Positions 39,061-50,010 of a DNA stretch of 64,000 nt are shown here, piece by piece. The translations under genes and the position numbers were made by a program. The stretch is from assembly GCA_022575985.1 (NCBI GenBank), contig JAKSXM010000007.1, positions 62,278,501-62,342,500 on the forward strand, in the 5' to 3' direction. Position 1 is the stretch's first letter. Every line of letters starts with the position of its first letter. The notes under the pieces were generated by a model, which worked only from the letters and a program-made list of their open reading frames with translations, did not search any database and was not told the DNA's origin. The stretch comes from Anagrus nilaparvatae. Taxonomy: Eukaryota > Arthropoda > Insecta > Hymenoptera > Mymaridae.

Positions 39061-39289
39061 AAAAAATATCCCGACAATTTAAAGAAAAGTAGGATTCCGT
39101 ATTTCTGGACACATAACCTAAGGAATTAATATTTTAAATAAAAAAACTTATAACCGGTTTGTGTACACACAACCAAAATGCATGGAACATGTTTACTTAC
39201 ATCTGTAATCTTACAGCATAGACACACAAAAAACAATACAATTTCCTATTTTTATAATTTGTAATTATCACATTTACTAAATGTTAAGA

Positions 39290-39595
39290 TTCTAAACCCA
39301 AACTATTATGATTTCCTAAACGCGTATTATTCTAGGTCCCTCAATCAAAAAAATTTGTTAAGTCCCTAAACCCAAATTATTCTATAAGTATATTTTATAA
39401 GTCCCAAAATTGAAATTATTCCAAGTCCCATTTGACCCCCCCGCTTAAATGGGACATATTTGACCCCCCCCTTAAATGGGACAAATTTGACCCCCCCCCC
39501 CTTAAATGGGACAAATTTGACCACCCCCCTTAAATGGGACATATTTGACCACCCCCCTTAAATGGGACAAATTTGACCCCCCCCCCTTAATTTTC
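39290..39595. repeat. C-rich 28-bp minisatellite with degenerate AAGTCCC repeats
   Basis: From 39430 to 39590 about six copies of a unit like AATGGGACAAATTTGACC followed by a C-run and TT vary mainly in C-run length (6-11). Just upstream, units with AAATTATTCTA and AAGTCCC recur every 35-40 bp. An inverted relative lies at 48120-48300 and another G-rich relative outside the transposon at 53140-53220. Confidence 0.85.
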
Positions 39596-39734
39596 AAATT
39601 CTGAAGTACCCCCTCCCTATAAACATGTTCCATGTTAACAACACCCCAAGCCTTATATCCATATTTATCAAGAACGTGTTAAATAAAAAAAAAAACTATA
39701 CCACAAGCCATACACTTCGCATTAATCCAGAGAC

Positions 39735-40060
39735 TTTTAGAACATTAATCCAGAAAATAGGTATATTTCGTGTTTCAAAACTAGATTTAACTAAATGTAC
39801 TGATTTGAAACAAGAAATAAGCAAAATTCGGAAGAATTTGATTTTCTGGCTTTAAAACAAAAAGATATAATCTGGAAAAGAAGAGAGAAATTATTTTTTG
39901 ATTAAAACCAAAAAATAGATTTCTTCTGTTTTGTAAACCAGAGTTTTAATTATTTCTAGATTTGAAACACGAAAGTAGATTTTCAAAAATTATAACAAAA
40001 TAACTTCTGGATTTAAAACCAGAAATTAATTAAATTCCGTTTTACAAAATAGAATCAATA
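39735..40060. repeat. Degenerate palindromic short repeats (TCTGGATTTAAAACCAGA)
   Basis: Variants of TTCTGGATTTAAAACCAGAA recur roughly every 35-60 bp, e.g. near 39840, 39900, 39950 and 40000. The 76-codon plus-strand frame at 39625-39855 passes through them and is not supported as a gene. Confidence 0.5.
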
Positions 40061-41340
40061 TATTTTCCTGCAATGTATCAAATAAATTGAATCTCCAATA
40101 GGAACATGTAATTTTTTTTTTAACAAAAAATTTTCACTGTTAATTAATACATTTCTCTATATTTATAATTTTCTTATGAAAGTCACGCTATCGTCCAAAA
40201 ATACCATCCAAAGTTTTACGAAAAAAAGTTTATCTTTATACAAAAGATAATAAAATATAAAAATTAAATAAAACTTAAATTAACAAATCTAACAAAAATT
40301 AAGGTACCAAATAAATAATTAAAAAGAATATATATTTGGCTCATAAATGTTATAAACAATTAAGCTGTTAATTAACAATTAGCGTTTTGGGGTCCATCCG
40401 TTATATTTTTGAAAGATTCATTTTATTTGATTGTTATAATAAATATTAACTCTTTGCCACCATGCTAAATATTTTAGAGTTGACTAGGTAATTGTAATAA
40501 ACAATTAACTTTTCAAATGGATTTAAGAAAATTTGAGTTTAAAATCTTAGCATCTACTATAGGTAATAATTACAAATTATAATTATTAAAAATTTTATTG
40601 TAATTATCCCATATTCAAGGCAAATAAAATTACTAAATTCATTTCTAATTAAGTCTATACCCATATAACATATGATAGGGATCCTTTTCTTAAAAAGGAC
40701 ATGTTGATCGCAACAGTAACTATGTACATTGTTATAGCTAAAGAGTCATTCTGATTGGTTCTCACAATAATGTAAACAATACGCATACACAAATTCAAAT
40801 TTTAAATGCAATAACATAAACATCAAGTCAGCCCAAAAAGTTAGGTTATATAATTTATTTAGGTATTCCAGTATTCAGTGCAGTAAAAAAAAAAAATAAA
40901 AAATTTAATTCAAATATAAAAATAAAATTTCTTTGTGGATGAAAGGTTATAATTTTTTTTTTTATGGATGGATTGAGATATTTAGTTTTTTTTTATTTAT
41001 TAATTTATCCCGCATAATACATAATATATGTATTGAACGATCTAAACGGTGTCAAGTTTTACTTAGTCCTATCTAACCAAGTAAAATTAAATTTTACGAA
41101 AAATATTTCCAAATAAGTGGACACTATTAAAAAAACGCTGCCAAGTGATTGGCACTATATATGGTTCCTCATTAACAATAGCAAAATATTTATAATGGTC
41201 TATTTTATCTAATAAAAATTATAATTTGAGATATCAGTATTTCATAAAAAAAAGTTAAATACCGTATTTTAAAAGAAAAAAAATGTTGCTGTGATTTAAT
41301 GTTTTTTATTTAACAAATTTGTAGAAAAAAATTTTCAATA
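40061..41340. other. AT-rich interior of the large transposon, unclassified
   Basis: I find no gene or clear repeat. GGTTCCTCATT near 41163 is inverted as ATGAGGAACC near 42394-42403, suggesting that the satellite block between them is a unit of its own. Confidence 0.4.
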
Positions 41341-42238
41341 AACTAGGTATTACACTTAAAAAAAAAACAATATATATTACAGATTTTTTAATTTTTTTGT
41401 TTTATTAATATTGAGAAAAAAATTTTGAAAAAATTAGGTATCAGGTCCAAAAAAATGCTATAAACCATAGTTCTAAAACTAGTACTCTCAAAGAAATAAA
41501 TTAGGTACTACGTCCAAAAAGAAAAAAAAAATTAGTGTTTTTTGTATTTTTTTGTGAAAAAAATTTTGAGAAAAAAATTTTCAAAAAATTAGTTATCAGA
41601 TTCGAGATATCGAGTAAAAATCGTACTTTCAAATATAGGTACTTTCGTGGAAATAAATGAGGTATTACATCCAAATTAAAAAAAAAAAAAAGTAGTTTGA
41701 GATTTTTTGATAAAAAAATTTTTGAAAAAAAAATTAGGTCTTAATTCCATAATGGTTGTTAAATACCACCGATTGCAAAATTTTCAAATATTAGTACTTT
41801 CATGGAATTAAAGGAAGTATTACACTAAAAAAAAAAAAAATATTACAGATTTTTTAATTTTTTTGTTTTTTTAATTTTGAGAAAAAAATTTTGAAAAAAT
41901 TAAGTTTCAGGTCCAAAAAATTACTATAAACGATATTTCTAAAACTAGCAAACTCATAGAAATCAATTAGGTACTACATCCAAAAATAAAAAAAAATTAA
42001 GTTTTTTTTGTATTTTTTGGTGAAAAAAATTTTGAGAAAAAAATTTTCAAAAATTAGTTATCAGATTCGAGATATCGAGTAAAAATCGTACTTTCAAATA
42101 TAAGTACTTTCATGGAAATAAATGAGGTATTACATCCAAATTAAAAAAAAAAAAAAGTAGTTTGAGATTTTTTGATGAAAAAATTTTTGAAAAAAAAATT
42201 AGGTCTTAATTCCATAATGGTTGTGAAATTTCACCGGT

Positions 42239-42240
<2 letters not shown>
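41340..42240. repeat. Higher-order repeat: about 156-bp monomers in a 467-bp A-B-C unit
   Basis: Six monomers of about 155 bp start with variants of (T)(T/G)AGGTA(C/T)TAC near 41340, 41501, 41658, 41812, 41968 and 42125. Monomers one and four, two and five, three and six are most alike: AGGTACTACRTCCAAAAA at 41503 and 41969, and AGGTATTACATCCAAATT at 41659 and 42126. That spacing of 466-467 bp is a two-copy higher-order repeat, with the last monomer cut off by the (AC)n tract. Confidence 0.8.

Positions 42241-42290
<50 letters not shown>
42241..42290. repeat. (AC)n microsatellite
   Basis: CATACATA leads into about 20 uninterrupted CA units. The Thr-His and Cys-Val open frames reported by translation on either strand are artefacts of this tract. 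Confidence 0.97.
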
Positions 42291-44160
42291 GACTTTTTTT
42301 AAAAACTGGTTTTTTAGCTTCCTGAGATCCCAAAACGTGCTTATATGCCAAAAAATCAAAAATCAAAATTTCATCTATCACAAAGGTTCCTCTATGAGGA
42401 ACCAAAAATAATTTAAAAAACTGATAATTCAGATAAAATGTGAAATAATTAGATTTTAATATATTAATAAGGAACATATTCAAAAGCAGGGGTTCTCCAT
42501 CAGGTCCAGTAATCGAGATAGCAAGGGGATGTGAAATTAGACTTCAAATTATTCGAGTATTGGCATTTCAAATAATTTCAATTTAAAGACTTAATAATTT
42601 AAAAATTATTTGACCTCTGAAGGGGGGGGGGGGGGGTGAGCAACTTAAATAATGAAAGAAAGTCTACTAAGGGTATTTTCGGATCGCTGATTCTGAAAAT
42701 CAGAGTTTAGCTCAGGGAAAAATATGTCTAACCCCCTTAATTAAGCAAAATTATCCCTTTTAATGGTGACTTTGCAACATTCACTATTTGTAGGAAGATT
42801 TAGCCTATTACATAGGTTTTTGGAGCTGCTAATTTCGAATTTCAATATCCCATGCATGGGAAATGGGTCAAACATCCTTAAATTACTAAAAAAATCTCTT
42901 TTTAGGGGTGATTCTTAGATAATCGCAAATTTTGAGAATTTTTCACACGCAAGACCCTAGAATTCGAGATTTGTGACCGAGGAACGTACTTGGAGCAAAA
43001 ATTTGTTAAGACTTGCGAATACAGTTATGACATATTCCTGGTGAAGGGTATTTTTTTATTAAAGGATGGTTGATCCATTTTCCATGTACGGGATCTTTAT
43101 TTAATAACCTAAATCTCATTACATGATGGCCAGGAAATCGAACTTTATTGGCCACTGTCCATAAAAATTAATTATGCATTCAAAGAACGTTTTCAAAATA
43201 CGTTTTTGCGTGGAAAAAAAAAATTTTCATATATTTTTAAAAATAATCAAATAGTTGCAAAAAATCTAGAATCGAGAGGAAGCTAAAATTTAAAAAAAGG
43301 ATTATTTTTATGATATAGAATAAAATAAAACGATTAGCAGAGAAAAACAGGAGTTAAAAGTTATTTATTTTTGTAATATTTAATATTAAAAAACATAAGT
43401 TAGATGTAATTTAAAAGATGAAATAAGCTTAAAAAAGTTACAATGCTCATAAAATTGAAACTTTTGGGAGTAACCTATTAAGAAAAATATAGGAGATGGG
43501 TAGGAAATCCATAAGAGGTGTTAAGACATGTATAGAAGATATAAGAAAGGTACCAGAGATTAATTAAAAGGGTAGGTCAAATCGGTTTAAAATGATTTTA
43601 AAGTTAGATAATTACCGAAACAAATTGATTTGGTGAATTTAAAAATAGAACGGGGTTCAAAAATTCCTGACTTAAGGGGAAGGGGTTAAACGGGTTTTAA
43701 AATAATTTAAATTTAGGGACTTAAAATAATCCGGTTTGAGAGAAGTAATAATAATTTGGGCTTTAAGACGTAACACCTACTATGCATAAAAATTTCGAAT
43801 TATAAAATTAGCGATTTGTTTTGTTGCAGCATACAAGTTCCATGTATTTAAATTGTGTTTAACTTGAAAAATTACAATTTTTTTTTGTAATTCATCTTTT
43901 TTTTAAGAAAAATAAGTGTTATTCAAAGAATTATCGAAGCAAAGAAATATCAGTTAAGGAAATCTTTTTTCATGATGCTTATTCGTATATGTAAATTCCT
44001 AATCAATATAAATTATAGTCACAACAGTTAATTCGTAATTTCTTAAGCAAAAATTTACTATCATGATCAAAATAAATATTATTTCTTATACTGAACAGAA
44101 GTTTAATACAGAAAGTGTAGTCTCTGCGCGAAGCGCAGTTGAATCTAGTAAATAAAAAAA
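42291..44160. other. Transposon interior with diverged repeat blocks
   Basis: It contains a run of 15 G (42622-42636), two blocks related to a 'TTTTGGGTCGCTGAATCC' repeat (42670-42900), and AAATTTAGGGACTTAAAATA near 43720, an inverted relative of the 39300 repeats. A small perfect hairpin (CTGCGC GAA GCGCAG) lies near 44126-44140. No gene is seen. Confidence 0.5.
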
Positions 44161-44164
44161 GGAA

Positions 44165-45090
44165 TAAATAAAAAAAAATCAGGCCTTACAGCGCATTCAT
44201 AGTGAGTAAAAGTGATCGGTCGATCGATCGACTGATCTTATCAAGAGTATTATAATCGCATTGTTTTTTAGATCCGGGTAGATCTGCAGCTACTAGCTGA
44301 ATCTAGGAAGTCAAAACACGACCCAGACACAAGATATAAATAAAAACATTTAAAAATTTTTTAATAATATCAGTTGATCGATCGACCGGTCAGTTATACT
44401 CACTATGAACGCGCCCTTCCTCCCACATAATTTAAGAGAGTAATTTATAATAAAAAATGAAATGTCTGGCCTTGCACCTACATAACCTAAGGAAGTATTT
44501 TTATTTATAATAAAAACGAGACGTCAAGCCTTACACCCACAAACCTAAGGGAGTATTTTATAATAAAAAACGACATGTCAGGCCTCATACCCACATAACC
44601 TAAGGGAGCGAATTTAACAACAAACGATACGTCAAACCTTACACCCCCATAACCTAAGGGAGTAATTTATAATATAAAACTGCACTTCAGGCATTATACC
44701 CACATAACCTAAGGCAGTAATTGATAATAAAAAACTTTACGCTAGGCCTTAAACCCACATAACCTAAGGTAGGAATTTATAGTAAAAGAGTTAATTTAAA
44801 ATAAAAAATGACACGTCATGCTTTACACTAACATAAGCTAAGGCAGTAATTTAAAATAAAAAACACCTCAAGCCTTACACCCACATAACCTATGGGAGTA
44901 ATTTATAATAAAAAATGACACATCAAGCCTAATCCCAAAATAACATACAGGAGTAATTTATAATAAAAAACGAGATGTTAAGCATTAACCCCAAATAACA
45001 TAAAGGAATAATTTATAATAAAAAAGACACATCATGCCTTACAGCCGCATAAACTGAGGGATTTATTTCTGGTAAAAAACGAAACGCCAG
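44165..45090 (+). repeat. About 57-bp satellite array, forward orientation
   Basis: Roughly 12-15 degenerate copies contain ACGTCAAGCCTTACACCCAC, ATAACCTAAGGGAGTAAT and TTATAATAAAAAACGAC. Copies differ by point changes and small indels, as expected of an ageing array. It is interrupted by a MITE at 44191-44414. At about 45090-45110 the array reverses orientation. Confidence 0.9.
44191..44414. mobile_element. 224-bp MITE inside the satellite array
   Basis: Inverted ends of about 45 bp start GCGC(A/G)TTCATAGTGAGTA and contain GGTCGATCGATC. The flanks CCTTACA and CCTTCCT both correspond to the same place in the satellite unit, so they are probably a diverged 7-8 bp duplication. The end sequence resembles hAT termini, but the exact boundary is not resolved. 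Confidence 0.7.
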
Positions 45091-45099
45091 TTGCAAGTC

Positions 45100-47335
45100 C
45101 TGACGCGTCGTTTTTTATTATAAATTACTGCTTTAGTTCATGGGGGTTTGAGCCTGGACATGTCGTTTTTTATTATAAAATCCTACCTTCGGTTATGTGG
45201 GTATAAGGCCTGGCGTGTCGTCTATTGTTTTTAATTACTACCGTAGGTTATGTAGGTGTAAGGCTTGACATGTCATTTATTATTATAAATTATTAACTTA
45301 GGTTATATGGGTAAAAGGCTTGACGTGTAGTTTTATATTATAAATTACTGCCTTAGGTTATGTGGGTGTAAGGCTTGACGTGTCGTTTTTTATTATAAAT
45401 GCATACTTTATGTTATTTGGGGGTAGTCAACTTTTTTTTATTATAAATTACTCCCATAGGTTATTTGGGTGTAAGGCTTGACGTGTAGTTTTTTAATTTA
45501 AATTACAGCCTTAAGTTATGTTAATGTATGGTCTGATGTGTCGTTTTTTATTATAATTTACAGCCTCAGGTTATATATTGGTGTAAGTCCTAAAATGTTG
45601 TTCTTTATTATAAATTCCTACATTAGGTTATGTGGGCGTAAAACCTGGCGTATCGTTTTTTACCAGAAATTACTCCTTTATGTTATGTGGGTGTAAAACC
45701 TGAAGTGTCGTTTTTTAATATTAATTACTACCTTAGGTTATGTGAGTATAAGGCTTGACGAGTAGTATTATATTATAAATTACTCCCTTAGGTTATGTGG
45801 ATGTAAGGCTTGAGTGTCGTTTTATATTTTAAATTACAGTTTTACGGTACCTGGGTGTAGGGCTTGAGGTTTCGTATTTTATCATAAATTCCTGTCTTAG
45901 GTTTTGTTGATGTAAGGTCTGACATGTAGTAAATTATCATATATTCCTACCTTATCATATATTCTTACCTTATCATAAATTCCTTTCTTAGGTTTTGTTG
46001 GTGTAAGGTCTGACATGTAGTAAATTATCATATATTCCTACCTTAGGTATCGTGGGTGTAAGGATTGGCATGGCTTTTTTTATTATAAATTACTGCCTCT
46101 GGTTATGTTGGTGTAAGTCCTAAAATGTTGTTTTTTAATCTAAATTCCTACCTTAGATTATGTGGGTGTAAGGCCGGACGTGTCGTTTTTTACCAGAAAT
46201 TACTCACTTAATTTATGTTGGTGTAAAACCTGACATATTATTTTTTAAGATTAATTATTACCTTAAGTTATGTGGGTGTAAGACTCGATATGTCATTTAT
46301 TATTATAAATTATTCACTTAGGTTGTGTGGATATAAGGCTTGACGTGTAGTTTTCATTATAAATTACTCCCTTGGGTTATGTAGGTGTAAAGCTTTACGT
46401 GTCGTTTTTTATTATAAATGCATACTTTATGTTATTTTTGGGTAGCCATTTTTTATTATATATTACTCCCCTAGGTTATTTGGGTGTAAGGCTTGACGTG
46501 TCGTTTTTTATTATAATTTACTCCTTTGTGTTATTTGGTGGGTAAGGCTTGATATGTCATTTTTTATTATAAATTACTCCCATAGATTATATGGGTGAAA
46601 GGCTTGACCTGTCGTTTGTTATTCAATTTTCTACCTTACGTTATGTGGGCATAAAGCCTGACATTTAGTTTTATATAATAAATTTCTCCCTTAGGTTAGT
46701 TTTTTATTTTAAATTACTGCCTTAGGTTATGTTAGTGTAAGGCCGGACGTGTCTTTGTTATTATAAGTTACTCCCTTAGTTTATGTGGGTGTAAGGCTTG
46801 ACGTGCCGTCCTTTATTATAAATTACTCCCATAGTTTATTTAGGTGTAAAGCTTGACGTGTCGTTTTTTATTATAAAATACTCCCTCATGGTATGTTGGT
46901 GTAAGGCTTGACGTGTAGTTTTATATTATAAATTACTCCCTTAGGTTATGTGGGTGTAAGGCTTGACGTTTTTTTTTTATTTTAAATTACTGCCTTAGGT
47001 TAAGTGGGTGTAAGTCTGGATGTGTCGATTTTTGTTACCTAAAATAAATGTGGATGTTAGGCTTAGCGTGTTTTTTTGCCAAAAAGTACTCCCTTAGGTT
47101 ATGTAGATATAAGGCTTGAAGCGTCGTTTTTTTTTTTTTAATTACTCTCTTAAGTTATGTGGATGTAAGGCCTAGTTTGTCGTTTTCTATTATAAAATAC
47201 TCCCGCAGGTTATGTGGTTGTAAGGCTTAACGTGTCGTCTTTTATTATAAATTACTGCCGTAGGTTATGTGGGTGTGTGGCTTGTCGTGTCGTTTATTAT
47301 TATAAAATACTCCCTTATATTATGTGGGTGTACCA
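45100..47335 (-). repeat. About 57-bp satellite array, reverse orientation
   Basis: About 38 copies of the same unit as 44165-45090 but inverted (CTTAGGTTATGTGGGTGTAA, GGCTTGACGTGTCG, TTTTTTATTATAAATTACT). Larger periodicities are superimposed: TGCATACTTTATGTTATT occurs at 45401 and 46418 (about 1,017 bp apart), the TTTTTACCAGAAATTACTC variant near 45658 and 46186, and a 112-bp duplication at 45900-46045. These show higher-order amplification. Confidence 0.9.
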
Positions 47336-48050
47336 AAGGTAGGAATTCATGATAAAATTCGACGTGTCAACCCTTAAACTAAGATAACCTTAAAACAGAA
47401 AAAGTACCTATTTTTAGGATTATTTTATAATATTTTGTAACTGAACCAGAAATGATGAAATAATTATTTAACAATGTAGAAATTGCATTAATATACGTGT
47501 TGATTTTTTTTTGTGAAGCTTATAAATAGATTTTATTGGTCTTTATTTTTGCAAATAAATGTCCTTACAGTCCTTATAATTATGATACTTATAAATCGGG
47601 ATCAAATTTTGGTATACACCCTGCAAAAGTAACTAACAAAATGTTAGTTTTACTTAATGCTAAAGCATAATTGGGATATAAGGGTATATTTTAGGGGGGA
47701 AAATCTACCCCCAATATGAGAAAAACTACAAAAATGATAATAACTATAAAAACATAAGATATTTTTTAATTTTAACGACCTTTTACGAATGCAGATTTTA
47801 TATACTTTTAATCATCATTATACTGCTTTTAAATATTTACATATGAAATACAATGTATTTTCATACTATGTAGAAGCAGTTTTTAAATAATTTTTTAAAA
47901 ATACTAGATCTTTTTGTAAATAATTTTTATAAACTTTTTTAAGCTAATTAAAGCTTAAAGAAGCTAATTCTTGAAGAAAAAAAATGTCCATCATTAAATG
48001 TCCGTCGTTAAAATTAAAAAATATTAATTTACTATCGAATGTATAAAATT
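47336..48050. repeat. Re-inverted satellite copy and direct copy of the left transposon segment
   Basis: At 47336-47390 one satellite unit returns to forward orientation. Then ACCTTAAAACAG.AAAA and GGGGGAAAATCTACCCCC blocks repeat, in direct orientation, the segments at 38180 and 38350. So the right half includes a direct rather than inverted copy of part of the left half. Confidence 0.6.
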
Positions 48051-48640
48051 TCTTTCTTACATAAGATATTTTTTGTATATTAACATGGAAGATATTTATA
48101 GGCAGAGGGGGTTTTTCAAGCAATTCATTCGGTTGGGGGGGGGGGTGTGCCGCATTTGGGGGATGGGTCAAATGGACTAAGCATAATTTCGATGTAGGGA
48201 CTTAAAATAATTTGATTTTAGGAACTTAGAATAATTCAGTTTTAAAGAATTAAAATAGTTCCGATAAATGGCTTTAGAATAATATGGATAATAGGAGCGC
48301 TTAAAATTATATTTTTTTGGTTTAAAGATTTCAAATTATAAAGGTTTTAAAATTAAAAAAATATATTTGAACATGTTTTATCATCGGTGTGGTTCTGAGT
48401 TCCACACCGGTTGTTTTTTTAATTTTTGAATATTGTATTAAATAATATTTAATGATATTTTACTATTCCACGACTTAAAAACCCTTCAATAGAGGGTGAA
48501 AAAGGGTAAAAACTGCCATTTATTTTAAAAAAGTAAGGCAATCAAAATTTTTTTTAAAACCTTTCTTTTAGCATTCAAAAATACATCAACATAAGCAGAC
48601 ACGTATCCAGAAATTTTTGTCAGGGGGGTGGGGGGGAGGA
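48050..48640. repeat. Inverted copy of minisatellite block plus direct 270-bp unit
   Basis: TTAACATGGAAGATATTTAT, GGTTGGGGGGGGGG and TGGGTCAAATGGACT, then AGGGACTTAAAATAATTTG units, are the reverse complement relatives of 39300-39640. After 48420 a copy of the 270-bp repeat appears in direct orientation. The Pro-rich frame at 47944-48171 is produced by the G-run and is not a gene. Confidence 0.65.
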
Positions 48641-49490
48641 ATAGAATTTTTTGTAATATTTTTATGTAGTTTTTATATCCGAAAAAAAGTTTACAATCAT
48701 AGTTGAAATACTCCTTGGATCCTTGAATGAAAAAATGGAAACTGTCGCCTACTATCAGTGAAATTTATAAATTAAGCATTTTATAAACTTCTTTGATCAT
48801 GAAATCGATTATTATTTGATAATAGAATATATTTTTCTAGTATATAAATATCAAAAAAAAAAAGTTTTAGTGTTTAGAGATGATTGATATCATAATAATA
48901 ACCCAATTACATGTATAAGAGACAGGATAAAATTAAGCTACTGACCTAAAAATAATCTTTGTCTATAACTATTTTATCAAAAAATTGAATGTTTTATTGC
49001 TATATTTTTTCTGGAATCATGAATAAAACAGGACAGTATTGATATAAAAAACAATTCTATAATTATGTTTGAAAACCTAAAATTTTATAGATTTTATATT
49101 GGTATGCATCTAAAATACGATTTTTAGAAAGAGCAGCAGTTCTAGTTTTTTGCCAGGTGATTTTGTCAAGTATAAAGTATCTTTATTGAGTAGAAACAAT
49201 CCGTTCTTGTTAGCATTTTGATTCAGTTATATTTTCATTCTGGACAGGTGTGAATGGACATAACATTACTTTTTACCCTTTACGGGGGTTGGCGCGTGGA
49301 GGGTGCAGGGGCGGAGCCTCTAATTTATGTATATATTTGATTGTTTTATTAATTAAAACATTTATTTAACGTTAAAATAAGAAAATTATAAAATTTTATA
49401 GTGATACCAATTATACCAGTGATACCAATGATATTGGTATCACTTTTGGTATCACTTTTGTTGGTATCGGTATCGCGTAATCCAGTCCTG

Positions 49491-50010
49491 AGTCGAGCCT
49501 TGTATCTAATTACTCTTCCTTCTGCATCTTGTTTTTTTTTAAATACCCATTTGCTTATCATTTGTCGTCCTTGTGGAATTTCCTCAAGATTCCAAGTACC
49601 ATTTTCAATTAGTTATTCAATTTCTTCGTTCATTGTTTGAATCCAAAAATCCTTTTCTGGACTATTTAAGGCTTCTTCTACACTTCTAGGTTCATCCTCA
49701 ATTACCATTTTTAAGGTACCCATATAGCAATCAGGTGGTGCACCTGTATTTTCCCTTCCTGAACGTCTTAATTCCGTTTCATGCCTTAACTTGATATTAT
49801 TTCCATCTTAAGTATCATAGAATTCTTCATCTGCATCTTTAAATAGTAAACTATTTTCTTTATTTAACGTGAACCTTATTTTTATTTTTATAATTTTTTT
49901 TTCATGTAAACTGGTTTGCATTTTATTATTTATAACACTCTATGCGATCCTGGATCCATAACCTGTTAGAAATAGACGCAGGATTTTTAGAATCAACAGT
50001 GGGTTTGTTA
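49491..50010 (-). mobile_element. Copia-type element, upstream half (integrase end and RT start)
   Basis: Minus-strand reading from about 49860 gives FKDADEEFYDT, RRSGRENTGAPPDCYM, EDEPRSVEEALNSPEKDFW, NGTWNLEEIPQGRQMISKWV and KKKQDAEGRVIRYKARL, the standard junction between integrase tail and reverse transcriptase in Ty1/copia polyproteins. Two in-frame TAA stops occur (near 49810 and 49615). The frame continues into 37995 once the 11.5-kb insertion is removed. CTGTTGATTCTAAAAATCC and CTATTTCTAACA near 49962-50010 match 37690-37750 and are taken as LTR end. Gag, protease and most integrase are absent. Confidence 0.87.

Larger units (their letters stand above)
37996..49490. mobile_element. 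11,495-bp non-autonomous hAT-type transposon carrying satellites
   Basis: The ends are perfect 22-bp inverted repeats beginning CAGGACTGGATTACGCGATA, flanked by the 8-bp duplication AGTCGAGC at 37988-37995 and 49491-49498. Removing the element rejoins a Copia RT frame (YKARL/VAKGF), so the boundaries are firm. An 8-bp duplication with CAG-start ends is the hAT signature. Subterminal repeats of GATACCA and its inverse TGGTATC lie within the first and last 110 bp, where hAT transposases usually bind. No transposase or other gene is visible. The interior is a patchwork of tandem repeats, direct and inverted blocks and one smaller MITE. Confidence 0.87.

Noticed and set aside
42172..42483. Thr-His and Cys-Val repeat proteins on opposite strands
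   Set aside because: Both are translations of the (AC)n microsatellite.
44165..47390. Regularly spaced repeats that could suggest a CRISPR array
   Set aside because: The repeated part fills the whole 57-bp unit with no unique spacers, the copies are degenerate, there are no cas genes, and the DNA is eukaryotic.
49349..49560. Host gene with a Thr/Asp/Ser repeat tail
   Set aside because: The start is Copia RT (KWVFKKKQDAEGRVIRYKARL) and the tail is translation across the insertion into the hAT-type terminal region.
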